38,034 bases of DNA from the NCBI GenBank assembly GCA_017302495.1, contig JAFLDG010000004.1, forward strand, positions 1 to 38,034, read 5' to 3'. Below are positions 24,561 to 32,580 of this stretch, piece after piece; positions within the stretch are counted from its first letter, which is position 1, and the number at the start of each line of letters is the position of its first letter. The notes below the pieces were generated by a model. That model was not told where the DNA came from. It worked only from the letters and a program-made list of their open reading frames with translations, and did no database searches. The stretch is from Burkholderiales bacterium. Lineage in GTDB: Bacteria > Pseudomonadota > Gammaproteobacteria > Burkholderiales > Burkholderiaceae_C. Position numbers and translations under genes: made by a program.

Positions 24561-26525
24561 ATGATCTACCCGAAGGATTTCGACGTCGTCGTCGTCGGCG
24601 GCGGCCATGCCGGCACCGAAGCGGCGCTGGCCGCCGCGCGCATGGGCTGCGCCACGCTGCTGCTGACGCACAGCCTGGAAACCCTCGGCCAGATGAGCTG
24701 CAACCCGTCGATCGGCGGTATCGGCAAGGGGCATCTGGTCAAGGAGATCGATGCCCTGGGCGGGGCGATGGCCGAGGCCGCCGACGAGGCCGGCATCCAG
24801 TTCCGCATCCTGAACGGCAGCAAGGGCCCGGCGGTGCGCGCGACGCGCGCGCAAGCCGACCGGGTGCTGTACCGGCGGGCGATCCGGCGCCGGCTCGAGA
24901 ACCAGCACAACCTGTGGCTGTTCCAGCAGGCGGCGGACGACATCCTGCTCGAAGGCGGCCGGGTGGCAGGCGTCGTCACGCAAGTGGGCATACGCTTCCG
25001 CGCGAAGGCCGTGGTCCTGACGGCGGGGACCTTCCTCGACGGGCGAATCCACGTCGGGCTGCAGAACTACAGCGCGGGCCGCGCCGGCGACCCGTCGGCG
25101 CTGACCCTGTCGGCCCGGCTGAAAGAGCTGAAGCTGCCGCAGGGCCGGCTGAAGACCGGCACGCCGCCGCGGCTCGACGGCCGCACGATCGACTTCGCCC
25201 GCCTGACCGAGCAGCATGGTGACGCCGATCCGGTGCCGGTCTTCGGCTTCCTCGGCGACCCGGCCCGCCACCCGCCGCAGCGGCCCTGCTGGATCACGCA
25301 CACCAACGCGCGCACGCACGAGATCATCCGCTCCGGCTTCGACCGCAGCCCGATGTTCACCGGCGTCATCGAAGGCACGGGGCCGCGCTACTGCCCGAGC
25401 ATCGAGGACAAGGTCAACCGCTTTGCCGACAAGGCGGCGCACCAGATCTTCCTCGAGCCCGAGGGACTGGAGACGCACGAGATCTATCCGAACGGCATCT
25501 CGACCTCGTTGCCTTTCGACATCCAGCTCGCGGCGGTGCGGTCGATGGCCGGGCTGGAGCAGGCCGACATCCTGCGGCCGGGCTACGCGATCGAGTACGA
25601 CTACTTCGACCCGCGCGCGCTGCAGCCGAGCTTCGAGACGCGCGCGATCGGCGGGCTGTTCTTCGCCGGGCAGATCAACGGCACGACCGGGTACGAAGAG
25701 GCGGCCGCGCAGGGCCTGCATGCGGGCATCAACGCCGCACGGCAGGTGCAGGGGCGCGAGCCGTTCGTGCTGCGGCGCGACCAGGCCTATCTCGGGGTGC
25801 TGGTCGACGACCTCGTCCACAAGGGCGTGACCGAGCCGTACCGGATGTTCACGAGCCGGGCCGAATACCGGCTGCAGCTGCGAGAGGACAACGCCGATCT
25901 GCGCTTGACGGCGCTCGGCCGCGAGCTCGGGCTGGTCGACGATACCCGCTGGGCGGCGTTCGGCCGCAAGCGAGATGCGCTCGACGCCGAGCTGCAGCGG
26001 CTGCGAACGACCTGGGTCCAGCCGAGCCGGCTCCCGGCGGCGGATTCCGAGCGACTGCTCGGGAAGGCGCTGGAGCGCGAGTACAGCCTGGCGGAGCTGC
26101 TGCGTCGCCCCGGGGTGACGCATGCCACGCTGGCCGAGGTGCAGCGGGTCGCCGACCCGACCCGCGTGGTTTCACGTGAAACGCTGGCTGCGTCGCTCGG
26201 GGACGAGCGGCTGGCGGGGGCGGTGGTCGAACAGGCGGAGATTGCCGTCAAGTACGCCGGCTACATCGACAAGCAGGTCGAGGAGGTCGAGCGGGCCGCC
26301 CATCTCGCCGACCTGCGTCTTCCGGAGGACCTGGACTACGCGCGGGTTCCGGCGCTGTCGTTCGAGGTCCGGCAGACCCTGGCGCGGCATCGGCCGCGCA
26401 CGCTCGGCCAGGCCGCCCGGCTGTCCGGCGTGACGCCGGCTGCGGTTTCGCTGCTCCTGGTCCACCTGAAGAAGCGGCGCCTGCCGGTCGTGGCCCCGGT
26501 CGGCGACTACCCGGACGCGGCCTGA
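24561..26525 (+). CDS. mnmG: tRNA uridine-34 5-carboxymethylaminomethyl modification enzyme MnmG
   Basis: A 654-residue FAD enzyme of normal length. With MnmE it makes cmnm5U at the wobble uridine of certain tRNAs. The FAD-binding motif [13 protein letters not shown] is near residue 10. The GidA signature ([20 protein letters not shown]) is followed by [11 protein letters not shown]. Later come [19 protein letters not shown] and the C-terminal helical region ending [17 protein letters not shown]. The ATG at 24561 gives the canonical [14 protein letters not shown] start; the frame is open far upstream, but only as antisense-like GC translation of the exporter gene. It is first in the conserved mnmG-rsmG-parA order near the replication origin in many bacteria. 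A parS-like site lies inside the gene at 26168. Confidence 0.97.
   Translation: MIYPKDFDVVVVGGGHAGTEAALAAARMGCATLLLTHSLETLGQMSCNPSIGGIGKGHLVKEIDALGGAMAEAADEAGIQFRILNGSKGPAVRATRAQADRVLYRRAIRRRLENQHNLWLFQQAADDILLEGGRVAGVVTQVGIRFRAKAVVLTAGTFLDGRIHVGLQNYSAGRAGDPSALTLSARLKELKLPQGRLKTGTPPRLDGRTIDFARLTEQHGDADPVPVFGFLGDPARHPPQRPCWITHTNARTHEIIRSGFDRSPMFTGVIEGTGPRYCPSIEDKVNRFADKAAHQIFLEPEGLETHEIYPNGISTSLPFDIQLAAVRSMAGLEQADILRPGYAIEYDYFDPRALQPSFETRAIGGLFFAGQINGTTGYEEAAAQGLHAGINAARQVQGREPFVLRRDQAYLGVLVDDLVHKGVTEPYRMFTSRAEYRLQLREDNADLRLTALGRELGLVDDTRWAAFGRKRDALDAELQRLRTTWVQPSRLPAADSERLLGKALEREYSLAELLRRPGVTHATLAEVQRVADPTRVVSRETLAASLGDERLAGAVVEQAEIAVKYAGYIDKQVEEVERAAHLADLRLPEDLDYARVPALSFEVRQTLARHRPRTLGQAARLSGVTPAAVSLLLVHLKKRRLPVVAPVGDYPDAA
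26168..26183. promoter_or_regulatory. parS-like site within mnmG
   Basis: GGTTTCACGTGAAACG matches the parS consensus TGTTTCACGTGAAACA at 14 of 16 positions, differing only at the outermost bases. The inner 14 bases form a perfect palindrome around CACGTG. It is a predicted loading site for the ParB encoded at 30067. Confidence 0.85.
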
Positions 26526-26555
26526 GCGCGCGGACCGCGCCGGTCGGCACTGCGG

Positions 26556-27239
26556 ATGTCGCTGCGATCGGAGCTTGCACCGGCCGCCGACCCGGAGGCG
26601 GAGGGCGCGCTGCTTCGGGACGGGCTGGCGCGCTTGGGCATGGCGGCCGACCTGCGGCAGCAGCGCCAGTTGCTGGACTACCTGAGCCTGCTGCAGACCT
26701 GGAACCGCCGGATCAATCTGACGGCCGTCCGCGACCCGAGGCAGATGGTGGCTTACCACCTGCTCGACAGTCTGGCCGCGCTGGCGGCCGTGGAGCGGCG
26801 CAGACCGGAGGCGGTGCGCCGCGTGCTGGACGTGGGCAGCGGCGCCGGGCTGCCCGGCGTGGTCTGGGCGGTGATGCGGCCGGACTGGGCGGTACGTTGC
26901 GTGGACGCGGTCGCGAAGAAGGTCGGCTTCGTGCAGCAGGTGGCGGCGGAGCTCGGCTTGGGCGGGCTCGCGGCGACGCACGGCCGGATCGAGGCGTTGC
27001 CGCCGATGCCGGCCGACCTGATCGTCAGCCGGGCCTTCGCTGCACTGGCCGACTTCGTGACGCTGAGCCGTGCCCACCTTGCGCCGGGCGGCTGCTGGCT
27101 GGCGCTGAAGGGGCGGCTGCCCGACGAGGAGATGGCCGCGCTGCCGGCGACGATCGACGTGTTTCACGTGGAACCGCTGACCGTGCCGGGGCTCGATGCC
27201 CAGCGCTGCCTCGTCTGGATGCGGCCGGCGACGGCCTGA
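26556..27239 (+). CDS. rsmG: 16S rRNA (guanine-527-N7) methyltransferase RsmG
   Basis: A 227-residue SAM-dependent methyltransferase, 30 bases after mnmG. N-terminal helices carry LLDYLSLLQTWNRRINLTAVRD, the family hallmark. HLLDSLAAL follows, then the SAM-binding loop VLDVGSGAGLPGVV near residue 90 and VDAVAKKVGFVQQ. DLIVSRAFAALADFV is the catalytic-region motif. It modifies G527 of 16S rRNA; loss in other bacteria gives low-level streptomycin resistance. The ATG at 26556 gives the expected length. A second parS-like site lies near its 3' end. Confidence 0.96.
   Translation: MSLRSELAPAADPEAEGALLRDGLARLGMAADLRQQRQLLDYLSLLQTWNRRINLTAVRDPRQMVAYHLLDSLAALAAVERRRPEAVRRVLDVGSGAGLPGVVWAVMRPDWAVRCVDAVAKKVGFVQQVAAELGLGGLAATHGRIEALPPMPADLIVSRAFAALADFVTLSRAHLAPGGCWLALKGRLPDEEMAALPATIDVFHVEPLTVPGLDAQRCLVWMRPATA
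27160..27175. promoter_or_regulatory. parS-like site within rsmG
   Basis: TGTTTCACGTGGAACC matches TGTTTCACGTGGAACA at 15 of 16 positions; the variants with A or G at position 12 are both known parS forms. It lies 992 bases from the site at 26168 and about 220 bases before parA. Confidence 0.87.
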
Positions 27240-27393
27240 TTCGCTGATTCACGACAACGCAATCGGTTAACCTTCGAATCGGCACCGCCGCAGCGGGCTT
27301 TGGCGTCGCTCTCGGCAACGCCATCGATAGTCACTGTCCACTTCCCCGAATCACCGACGACGCCGCTGCCGGCCGGCGCACTCACCGACATCC

Positions 27394-28164
27394 ATGCCCC
27401 GGATCTTCTGCATCGCCAACCAGAAGGGCGGCGTCGGCAAGACGACGACCACGCTCAACCTGGCCGCCGGCCTGGCGCAGCTCGGCCAGCGGGTGCTCGT
27501 GGTCGACCTCGACCCGCAAGGCAACGCGACGATGGGTTCGGGTGTCGACAAGCGCGCGCTCGCTCTGTCGATCTACGACGTCCTGCTCGAGGCGGCCGGC
27601 GTCGCGGACGCGCGCACCCGCTGCGCGAGCGGCGGCTACGACGTGCTCGGCGCCAACCGTGAACTGGCCGGCGCCGAGGTCGAGCTGGTGACCCTGGATC
27701 GTCGCGACCAGCGGCTGCGCGACGCGTTGATGTCCGTCACGTCGGACTATGACTTCGTCCTGATCGATTGCCCGCCCTCGCTCAGCCTGCTCACGTTGAA
27801 CGGGCTCTGTGCCGCGCACGGCGTGATCGTGCCGATGCAGTGCGAGTACTTCGCGCTCGAAGGCCTGTCGGACCTGGTCAACACGATCAAGCAGGTCCAC
27901 GCGAACCTGAACCGCCAGCTGCAGGTGATCGGGCTGCTGCGCGTGATGTTCGATGCCCGGATCACGCTGCAGAACCAGGTCAGCGAGCAACTGAAGGCAC
28001 ACTTCGGCGACAAGGTGTTCGACACCGTCATCCCGCGCAACGTCCGCCTGGCCGAGGCGCCGAGCTACGGCCAGCCCGGCGTCGTCTTCGACCCCGGGGC
28101 CAAGGGTGCGCAGGCTTTCGTCGCCTTCGCCCGCGAGTTGCTGCAGCGGATGGAGAAGGCGTGA
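27394..28164 (+). CDS. parA: Chromosome-partitioning ATPase ParA (Soj)
   Basis: A 256-residue deviant-Walker ATPase. Walker A is KGGVGKTTTTLNLAAGLA near residue 11, preceded by IANQ. VVDLDPQGNATMGSG is the A'/switch motif and LIDCPPSLSLLTLN the Walker B region. MQCEYFALEGL and IPRNVRLAEAPSYG are typical of chromosomal Soj/ParA. It binds DNA nonspecifically in the ATP state and drives segregation of ParB-parS complexes. The ATG at 27394 gives the canonical start MPRIFCIANQKGG. It lies 154 bases after rsmG. Its stop overlaps the GTG of the following GNAT gene, so parA is coupled to that gene and not directly to parB. Confidence 0.97.
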   Translation: MPRIFCIANQKGGVGKTTTTLNLAAGLAQLGQRVLVVDLDPQGNATMGSGVDKRALALSIYDVLLEAAGVADARTRCASGGYDVLGANRELAGAEVELVTLDRRDQRLRDALMSVTSDYDFVLIDCPPSLSLLTLNGLCAAHGVIVPMQCEYFALEGLSDLVNTIKQVHANLNRQLQVIGLLRVMFDARITLQNQVSEQLKAHFGDKVFDTVIPRNVRLAEAPSYGQPGVVFDPGAKGAQAFVAFARELLQRMEKA

Positions 28165-29024
28165 CCGGGCGTCAGGCCGCGCCGTGGCGCGATCGCGCCG
28201 ATCCGGTTGCGGGTCCGTCGGCGCAGGACGTTGGCGGCGCCGCCGGCGAGCGCGCGTCGCCGCCCGCCCGGTGGTCGCGGCTCGAGGATGCCGGTCTGAA
28301 TGCGAGCGCGCCGCCGCAGCAACGCTGGCTGGACGGCTGGCTGCTGCGGTACTGTCCGGCGAAGGCGCAACGCGCGCGCTGCGTCAACGCGCTGGCCGAA
28401 GGCGTGCTGCCGCTGGATGAGCGACTGGGGCGGTGCCGCGCGCTCTACGCGGCACACAGCCTGCCGTTCGTGATCCGGATCACGCCCTTCACGCAACCGG
28501 CCTCGCTCGATGCCCGACTGGCGGCTCGCGGCTTCGCGCACCACGGCGACTCGCTGGTGATGACCCTGCCGCGGATCGCCACGCTGCCGGCGCCTTCGCT
28601 GCCCGCGCGCTGCAGGCTGCAGCGCGTGACGACAGAAGCGTACGCTCACATCGTTGGCGAGTTTCGAGGGACGGGCCTGCCGGGCCGCCTGGCCCATGCG
28701 CAGCGGCTGGCCGCCAGCCCGGTCCCCTACACGGCGCTGCTGCTGCGTGACGACGCGGGCGCCGTGCTCGCCGGCGCCCAGGCGGCGCAGGAGGGCGAGC
28801 TGGTCGGCCTGTACGACGTCTTCACACGCGAGGCGTATCGCAACCGGGGTCTCGCCGGGCTGCTGTGCCGGCAACTGCTGGCGGACGCACATGCCACCGG
28901 GGCCGAGACGGCCTATCTGCAGGTGGAGGCGGGCAATGCCGCCGCACGAGCGGTCTACCGACGCCTCGGCTTCGTCGACGCGTACCGCTACCACTACCGA
29001 TCCGACTCGGAAGCCCCGACCTGA
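28161..29024 (+). CDS. GNAT family N-acetyltransferase, coupled to parA
   Basis: A 287-residue GNAT protein. The acetyl-CoA-binding motif is in the C-terminal third: VGLYDVFTREAYRNRGLAGLLCRQLL (core RNRGLAG), then YLQVEAGNAAARAVYRRLGFVDAYRYHYR. The N-terminal half (WLDGWLLRYCPAKAQRARCVNAL...LPFVIRITPF) looks like a second, degenerate GNAT-like lobe, as in tandem-GNAT proteins with conserved WxxxWLLR. The acceptor is unknown. The first 35 residues are Ala/Gly/Arg-rich and may be poorly ordered. The GTG start at 28161 overlaps the parA stop by four bases and has GGAGAAGG upstream, indicating translational coupling. It converges with argC. Confidence 0.88.
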   Translation: MTGRQAAPWRDRADPVAGPSAQDVGGAAGERASPPARWSRLEDAGLNASAPPQQRWLDGWLLRYCPAKAQRARCVNALAEGVLPLDERLGRCRALYAAHSLPFVIRITPFTQPASLDARLAARGFAHHGDSLVMTLPRIATLPAPSLPARCRLQRVTTEAYAHIVGEFRGTGLPGRLAHAQRLAASPVPYTALLLRDDAGAVLAGAQAAQEGELVGLYDVFTREAYRNRGLAGLLCRQLLADAHATGAETAYLQVEAGNAAARAVYRRLGFVDAYRYHYRSDSEAPT

Positions 29025-29045
29025 GGGCGCCGCGTCCGGCAGCGG

Positions 29046-29993
29046 CTACAACCCGGTGCCCTCGTCGAAGCCGAGCCGGACATTCATCGCCTGCACCGCG
29101 GCGCCGCTCGCGCCCTTGCCGAGGTTGTCGAGCCGGGCGATCAGCAGCGCCTGGCGTTCGTTCGCAAAGACGAACAGGTCGACCCGGTTCGTGTCGTTGC
29201 AGGCCATGACGTCGAAGTACCCGCCGCCGGCCTGCAGCACCTCGGGGTCGCCGAGCGGCTGGACGCGAATGAAGCGCTCGCCGGCGTAACGTTCGGCAAG
29301 CGCTCGCTGCAGCGCCGCACCGTCGCAGCCCGGCGCCAGTTGCGCCAGGTGCAGCGGCACCGTCACCGCCAGGCCCTTGTAGAAATTGCCGACCACCGGA
29401 AGGAACAGCGGCGGCGCCGCCAGGCCCGTGTGCTGCTGCATCTCCGGCAGGTGCTTGTGCTTCAGCGCCAGCGCATAGGGCCGGGGGGCGCGCAGCCGCT
29501 CGTCGCCACCGCGCTCGTACGACTCGATCATCTTCCGGCCGCCACCCGAATAGCCGGTGATCGACGTCGCCGACACCGGCAGCGCGGCCGGCACCAGCCC
29601 GGCATCGACCAGCGGCCGCAGCAGGAGGATGAAAGCACTGGCGTGGCAGCCCGGGTTGCTGATGCGCCGCGCGCCGCGGATTCGCTCGCGCTGCCCCGAT
29701 GCCAACTCGGGCAGGCCGAAGACCCAGTCGGGCGACGTCCGGTGCGCGGTGCTCGCATCGATCAGGCAGGTGCGCGGATTCGTCACCATCGACGCCGCCT
29801 CGCGTGCGGCGTCGTCCGGCAGGCACAGGAAGGCCACGTCGGCGGCGTTCAGCAGCCGCGCACGCTCAGCCGGGTCCTTGCGGCGCGCCGGATCGATGCT
29901 CAGCACGTCCAGATCGCCGCGGCCGGCCAGCATCTCGTGGATCCGCAGGCCGGTCGTGCCTTCCTGGCCATCGACGTAGATCTTCGGTTTCAT
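29046..29993 (-). CDS. argC: N-acetyl-gamma-glutamyl-phosphate reductase, type 2
   Basis: A 315-residue enzyme of the shorter ArgC type. It reduces N-acetylglutamyl phosphate with NADPH in arginine biosynthesis. The N-terminal nucleotide-binding motif is [12 protein letters not shown], the active-site Cys is Cys116 in [12 protein letters not shown], and [13 protein letters not shown] and [13 protein letters not shown] are further family motifs. The ATG at 29993 is preceded by GGAGCGCAGCA; 27 more open codons upstream are not homologous. A TATGCT box on the minus strand about 40 bases upstream may be the -10. It lies in opposite orientation between the parA-GNAT pair and parB, sharing a 73-base divergent promoter region with parB. 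Confidence 0.95.
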   Translation of the reverse strand: MKPKIYVDGQEGTTGLRIHEMLAGRGDLDVLSIDPARRKDPAERARLLNAADVAFLCLPDDAAREAASMVTNPRTCLIDASTAHRTSPDWVFGLPELASGQRERIRGARRISNPGCHASAFILLLRPLVDAGLVPAALPVSATSITGYSGGGRKMIESYERGGDERLRAPRPYALALKHKHLPEMQQHTGLAAPPLFLPVVGNFYKGLAVTVPLHLAQLAPGCDGAALQRALAERYAGERFIRVQPLGDPEVLQAGGGYFDVMACNDTNRVDLFVFANERQALLIARLDNLGKGASGAAVQAMNVRLGFDEGTGL

Positions 29994-30054
29994 TGCTGCG
30001 CTCCGTTTGCCGCCGCTTCCGCCGGCAGCATAACGGCATCGGCCGACGATGGCC

Positions 30055-30060
30055 GACAAT
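30055..30060 (+). promoter_or_regulatory. -10 box of parB, probably leaderless
   Basis: GACAAT ends six bases before the parB ATG at 30067, with the spacer GCCCGC, the same spacer as before the pirin ATG. No Shine-Dalgarno precedes the start, so transcription probably begins at or very close to the ATG. Confidence 0.4.
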
Positions 30061-30066
30061 GCCCGC

Positions 30067-30969
30067 ATGGTCACGAAAAAACCGAAGGGCCTCGGCCTCG
30101 GCCTCGAGGCGCTGCTCGGCCCGAAGGTCAGCGAGGCCCCGGCCGGGCAGGCGCCGACGACGCTGCGGCTGACACAGCTGCAGCCCGGCCGCTACCAGCC
30201 GCGCACCCGCATCGACGAGGGCGCGCTGTACGAACTGGCCGAGAGCATCAAGAGCCAGGGCGTGATGCAGCCGGTGCTGGTGCGGCCGGTGGCCGGCCCC
30301 GGCGCCGCGCCGGCCTACGAGATCATCGCCGGCGAGCGCCGCGTCCGGGCGGCGAAGCTGGCCGGGCTCGACGAGGTGCCGGTGCTGGTGCGCGAGGTGC
30401 CCGACGAGTCGGCCGCGGTGATGGCGCTGATCGAGAACATGCAGCGCGAGGATCTGAACCCGCTGGAGGAGGCGCAGGGCCTGCAGCGGCTGGTCAGCGA
30501 GTTCGGCCTGACCCACGACCAGGCGGCGCGGGCGGTCGGCCGCTCGCGCAGTGCCGCGAGCAACCTGATGCGGTTGTTGCAGCTGGCCGAGCCGGTGCAG
30601 CAGATGCTGCTCGCTGGCGACCTCGACATGGGCCATGCGCGCGCGCTGCTCGCGCTGGACGGCGCGCAGCAGATCCTGCGCGCGAACGAGGTCGTGGCGC
30701 GCCAGCTGTCGGTGCGTGAAGCCGAGCGGCTGGTGGCCCGCGCCGAGCCCACGGCCGGCCGCCAGGCGCCGCTGCTGCGGGTGAAGAAGGACAAGCCGCG
30801 CGACCTGGCGCGACTCGAGGAGCGGCTGGCCGACCAGCTGGCGGCGCCGGTGGACATTCGCGTGCGGCGCCGCACGAAGCGCGGCGAGCAGGGCGAGATC
30901 GCGATCGGTTTCGATTCGCTCGAGCAGTTGAACGGGCTTCTCGCCCGGCTCGGCGTGGCCGGCGACTGA
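30067..30969 (+). CDS. parB: Chromosome-partitioning protein ParB (Spo0J)
   Basis: A 300-residue ParB of normal length. The N terminus [15 protein letters not shown] is the ParA-interacting, Arg/Lys-rich start. The CTP-binding domain includes [28 protein letters not shown] and [18 protein letters not shown]. The HTH that reads parS is around [26 protein letters not shown], and the C-terminal dimerisation domain ends [19 protein letters not shown]. It should load at the parS-like sites 26168 and 27160, 3-4 kb away, and slide as a CTP clamp. An ATG six codons earlier at 30049 is possible, but the one at 30067 gives the usual [10 protein letters not shown] start. It is separated from parA by two genes. 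Confidence 0.96.
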   Translation: MVTKKPKGLGLGLEALLGPKVSEAPAGQAPTTLRLTQLQPGRYQPRTRIDEGALYELAESIKSQGVMQPVLVRPVAGPGAAPAYEIIAGERRVRAAKLAGLDEVPVLVREVPDESAAVMALIENMQREDLNPLEEAQGLQRLVSEFGLTHDQAARAVGRSRSAASNLMRLLQLAEPVQQMLLAGDLDMGHARALLALDGAQQILRANEVVARQLSVREAERLVARAEPTAGRQAPLLRVKKDKPRDLARLEERLADQLAAPVDIRVRRRTKRGEQGEIAIGFDSLEQLNGLLARLGVAGD

Positions 30970-31021
30970 AGCGCCCCGGGCCCGGGCGGTGCCCCGGCGG
31001 GCCCGCCTGGCCGGTGGGCCA

Positions 31022-31040
31022 ACAGGTCGCAGCGGCCTGT
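31022..31040. terminator. Short hairpin between convergent parB and dehydrogenase genes
   Basis: ACAGGTCG (31022-31029) pairs with CGGCCTGT (31033-31040), eight pairs with one G-T and a three-base loop, midway in the 141-base convergent gap. There is no T tract, so a terminator role is only possible. Confidence 0.25.
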
Positions 31041-31110
31041 CGCCGATCGCGCCTCGGTCGCCGGCCGGCCTCGAACCCGCGCCGGGCCGCACCGCAACCG
31101 TCGAGGCCGC

Positions 31111-32142
31111 TCAACCGTTGCGGATGCGCGCGACCAGCGCCTGCGTGAACGCCGCGGTCGAGGCCCGGCCGCCGAGGTCGCCGGTGCGCACCTGATCGAC
31201 ATTCAGCGTCCGGTCGATCGCCTGCCGCAGCCGGGCCGCGAGTTCGTGGCGCCCGACATGTTCGAGCATCATCGCCGCGGCCAGCAGCAGCGCGATCGGA
31301 TTCGCCAGCCCCTTGCCGGCGATGTCGGGCGCCGAGCCGTGGACAGCCTCGAAGATCGCCGCGTCGGCGCCGATGTTCGCGCCCGGCGCCATGCCGAGGC
31401 CGCCGACCAGGCCGGCGACCAGGTCGGACAGGATGTCGCCGAACAGGTTGGTCGTGACCAGCACGTCGAACTGCCACGGGTCGATCACCAGCTTCATCGC
31501 GCAGGCGTCGACGATGACCGTGTCCATCGCGATCCGGCCCTTGTATTTCTGCTCGTACAGTTGTTCGGCGGTCTCCTTGAAGATCCCGGTCAGGGCCTTC
31601 ATGATGTTGGCCTTGTGCACGATCGTCACCTTCCTGCGGCCGGTGGCGATCGCATGCTCGAAGGCGAAGTCCAGGATATGACGGCAGCCCGCGCGCGTGT
31701 TGATGCCGGTGGCCATCGCCACCGCGTGCGGGTCGTCGTCGATCTTCACGTAGTGCTCGTGGCCGATGTACAGGCCCTCGAGGTTCTCGCGCACGACGAC
31801 GAGGTCGATCTTGTCGAAGCGGCCGCCGGGCACCAGCGTGCGCACCGGCCGCAGGTTGGCGTAGAGCTGGAACTCCTCGCGCAGCCGCACGTTCGACGAG
31901 CGGTAGCCGCCGCCGGACGGCGTCTCGAGCGGCCCCTTCAGCGCGAGCCGCGTGCGGCGGATGCTGTCCAGCGCCGCCGCCGGCAGCGGGTCGCCCTCGG
32001 CCTTGACCCCGGCCAGCCCGGCCACCTGCCGGTCCCATTCGAATGGCGCGCCCAGCGCATCGAGCGCAGCCAGCGTCGCATCGACGATTTCCGGGCCGAT
32101 GCCGTCGCCGGGGATCAGGGTGGCGGGAATGCGTTCGCTCAT
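31111..32142 (-). CDS. NAD-dependent isocitrate dehydrogenase-family enzyme
   Basis: A 343-residue beta-decarboxylating dehydrogenase. It starts with ATLIPGDGIGPEI. The substrate loop is YRSSNVRLREEFQLYANLRPVR, in which the Ser-Asn-x-x-LR core is that of isocitrate-type rather than isopropylmalate-type members. [56 protein letters not shown] and FEAVHGSAPDIAGKG complete the metal- and NAD-binding sites. NAD-isocitrate dehydrogenase (TCA cycle) is the best guess; homoisocitrate or tartrate/malate-type activities cannot be excluded from sequence. It converges with parB and diverges from prkA. Confidence 0.88.
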   Translation of the reverse strand: MSERIPATLIPGDGIGPEIVDATLAALDALGAPFEWDRQVAGLAGVKAEGDPLPAAALDSIRRTRLALKGPLETPSGGGYRSSNVRLREEFQLYANLRPVRTLVPGGRFDKIDLVVVRENLEGLYIGHEHYVKIDDDPHAVAMATGINTRAGCRHILDFAFEHAIATGRRKVTIVHKANIMKALTGIFKETAEQLYEQKYKGRIAMDTVIVDACAMKLVIDPWQFDVLVTTNLFGDILSDLVAGLVGGLGMAPGANIGADAAIFEAVHGSAPDIAGKGLANPIALLLAAAMMLEHVGRHELAARLRQAIDRTLNVDQVRTGDLGGRASTAAFTQALVARIRNG

Positions 32143-32580
32143 GGTGGAATCTTCGACCCAAGCAGGAGACCCACGAGCTTAGGGCCGGCGCATGACATCA
32201 GGCTTGCGCTCACCGCGGGCCCGCGCGTCACGCCTTTGGTGCATCGGCCGGCGCCCGCGCCGCCATGCACGCGATTGGTGTATGCCCCGATGCCCCGATG
32301 TCGACCGTTGCCGCGCCCGCTGCGTTATCGTGCCGGGGATCGATCGGGCGCGCGAGTTGCATGTCCTCGGCAATTGGGTGCAGACCGGGGTTCTGATCGA
32401 GGCATCGACGCGACGCGTTTGGGCGAAGCTGACAACGGGATCGGACGCTGACACGACGGAATCTCCAGACCGGAAAGCTCTGATGGAGCCCGGGCCAGTC
32501 AAGCCGGGACTTCATCACAACTTCCCAGTGGTGCCGTGCGCACGAGCGCGCGGCGCCACGGTCCGATCGAGGAGATCCGC
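32143..32580. other. Long intergenic region upstream of prkA operon
   Basis: 438 bases without a credible gene. It must hold the promoters of the divergent dehydrogenase gene and the prkA operon. No convincing sigma-70 or sigma-54 pair was found by eye. Visible structure: two similar words (TTTGGTGCAT near 32230 and ATTGGTGTAT near 32275) and the strong stem-loop at 32482-32516. Open frames across it have codon usage unlike the neighbouring genes. Confidence 0.5.
32482..32516 (+). promoter_or_regulatory. Stem-loop in the prkA leader
   Basis: GATGGAGCCCGG (32482-32493) pairs with CCGGGACTTCATC (32504-32516): twelve pairs with one bulged A and one G-T, ten-base loop. It lies 64 bases before the prkA ATG, so it is probably in the 5' untranslated region and may affect mRNA stability or translation. 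It is followed by ACAACTTCCC, not a T tract. Confidence 0.4.
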
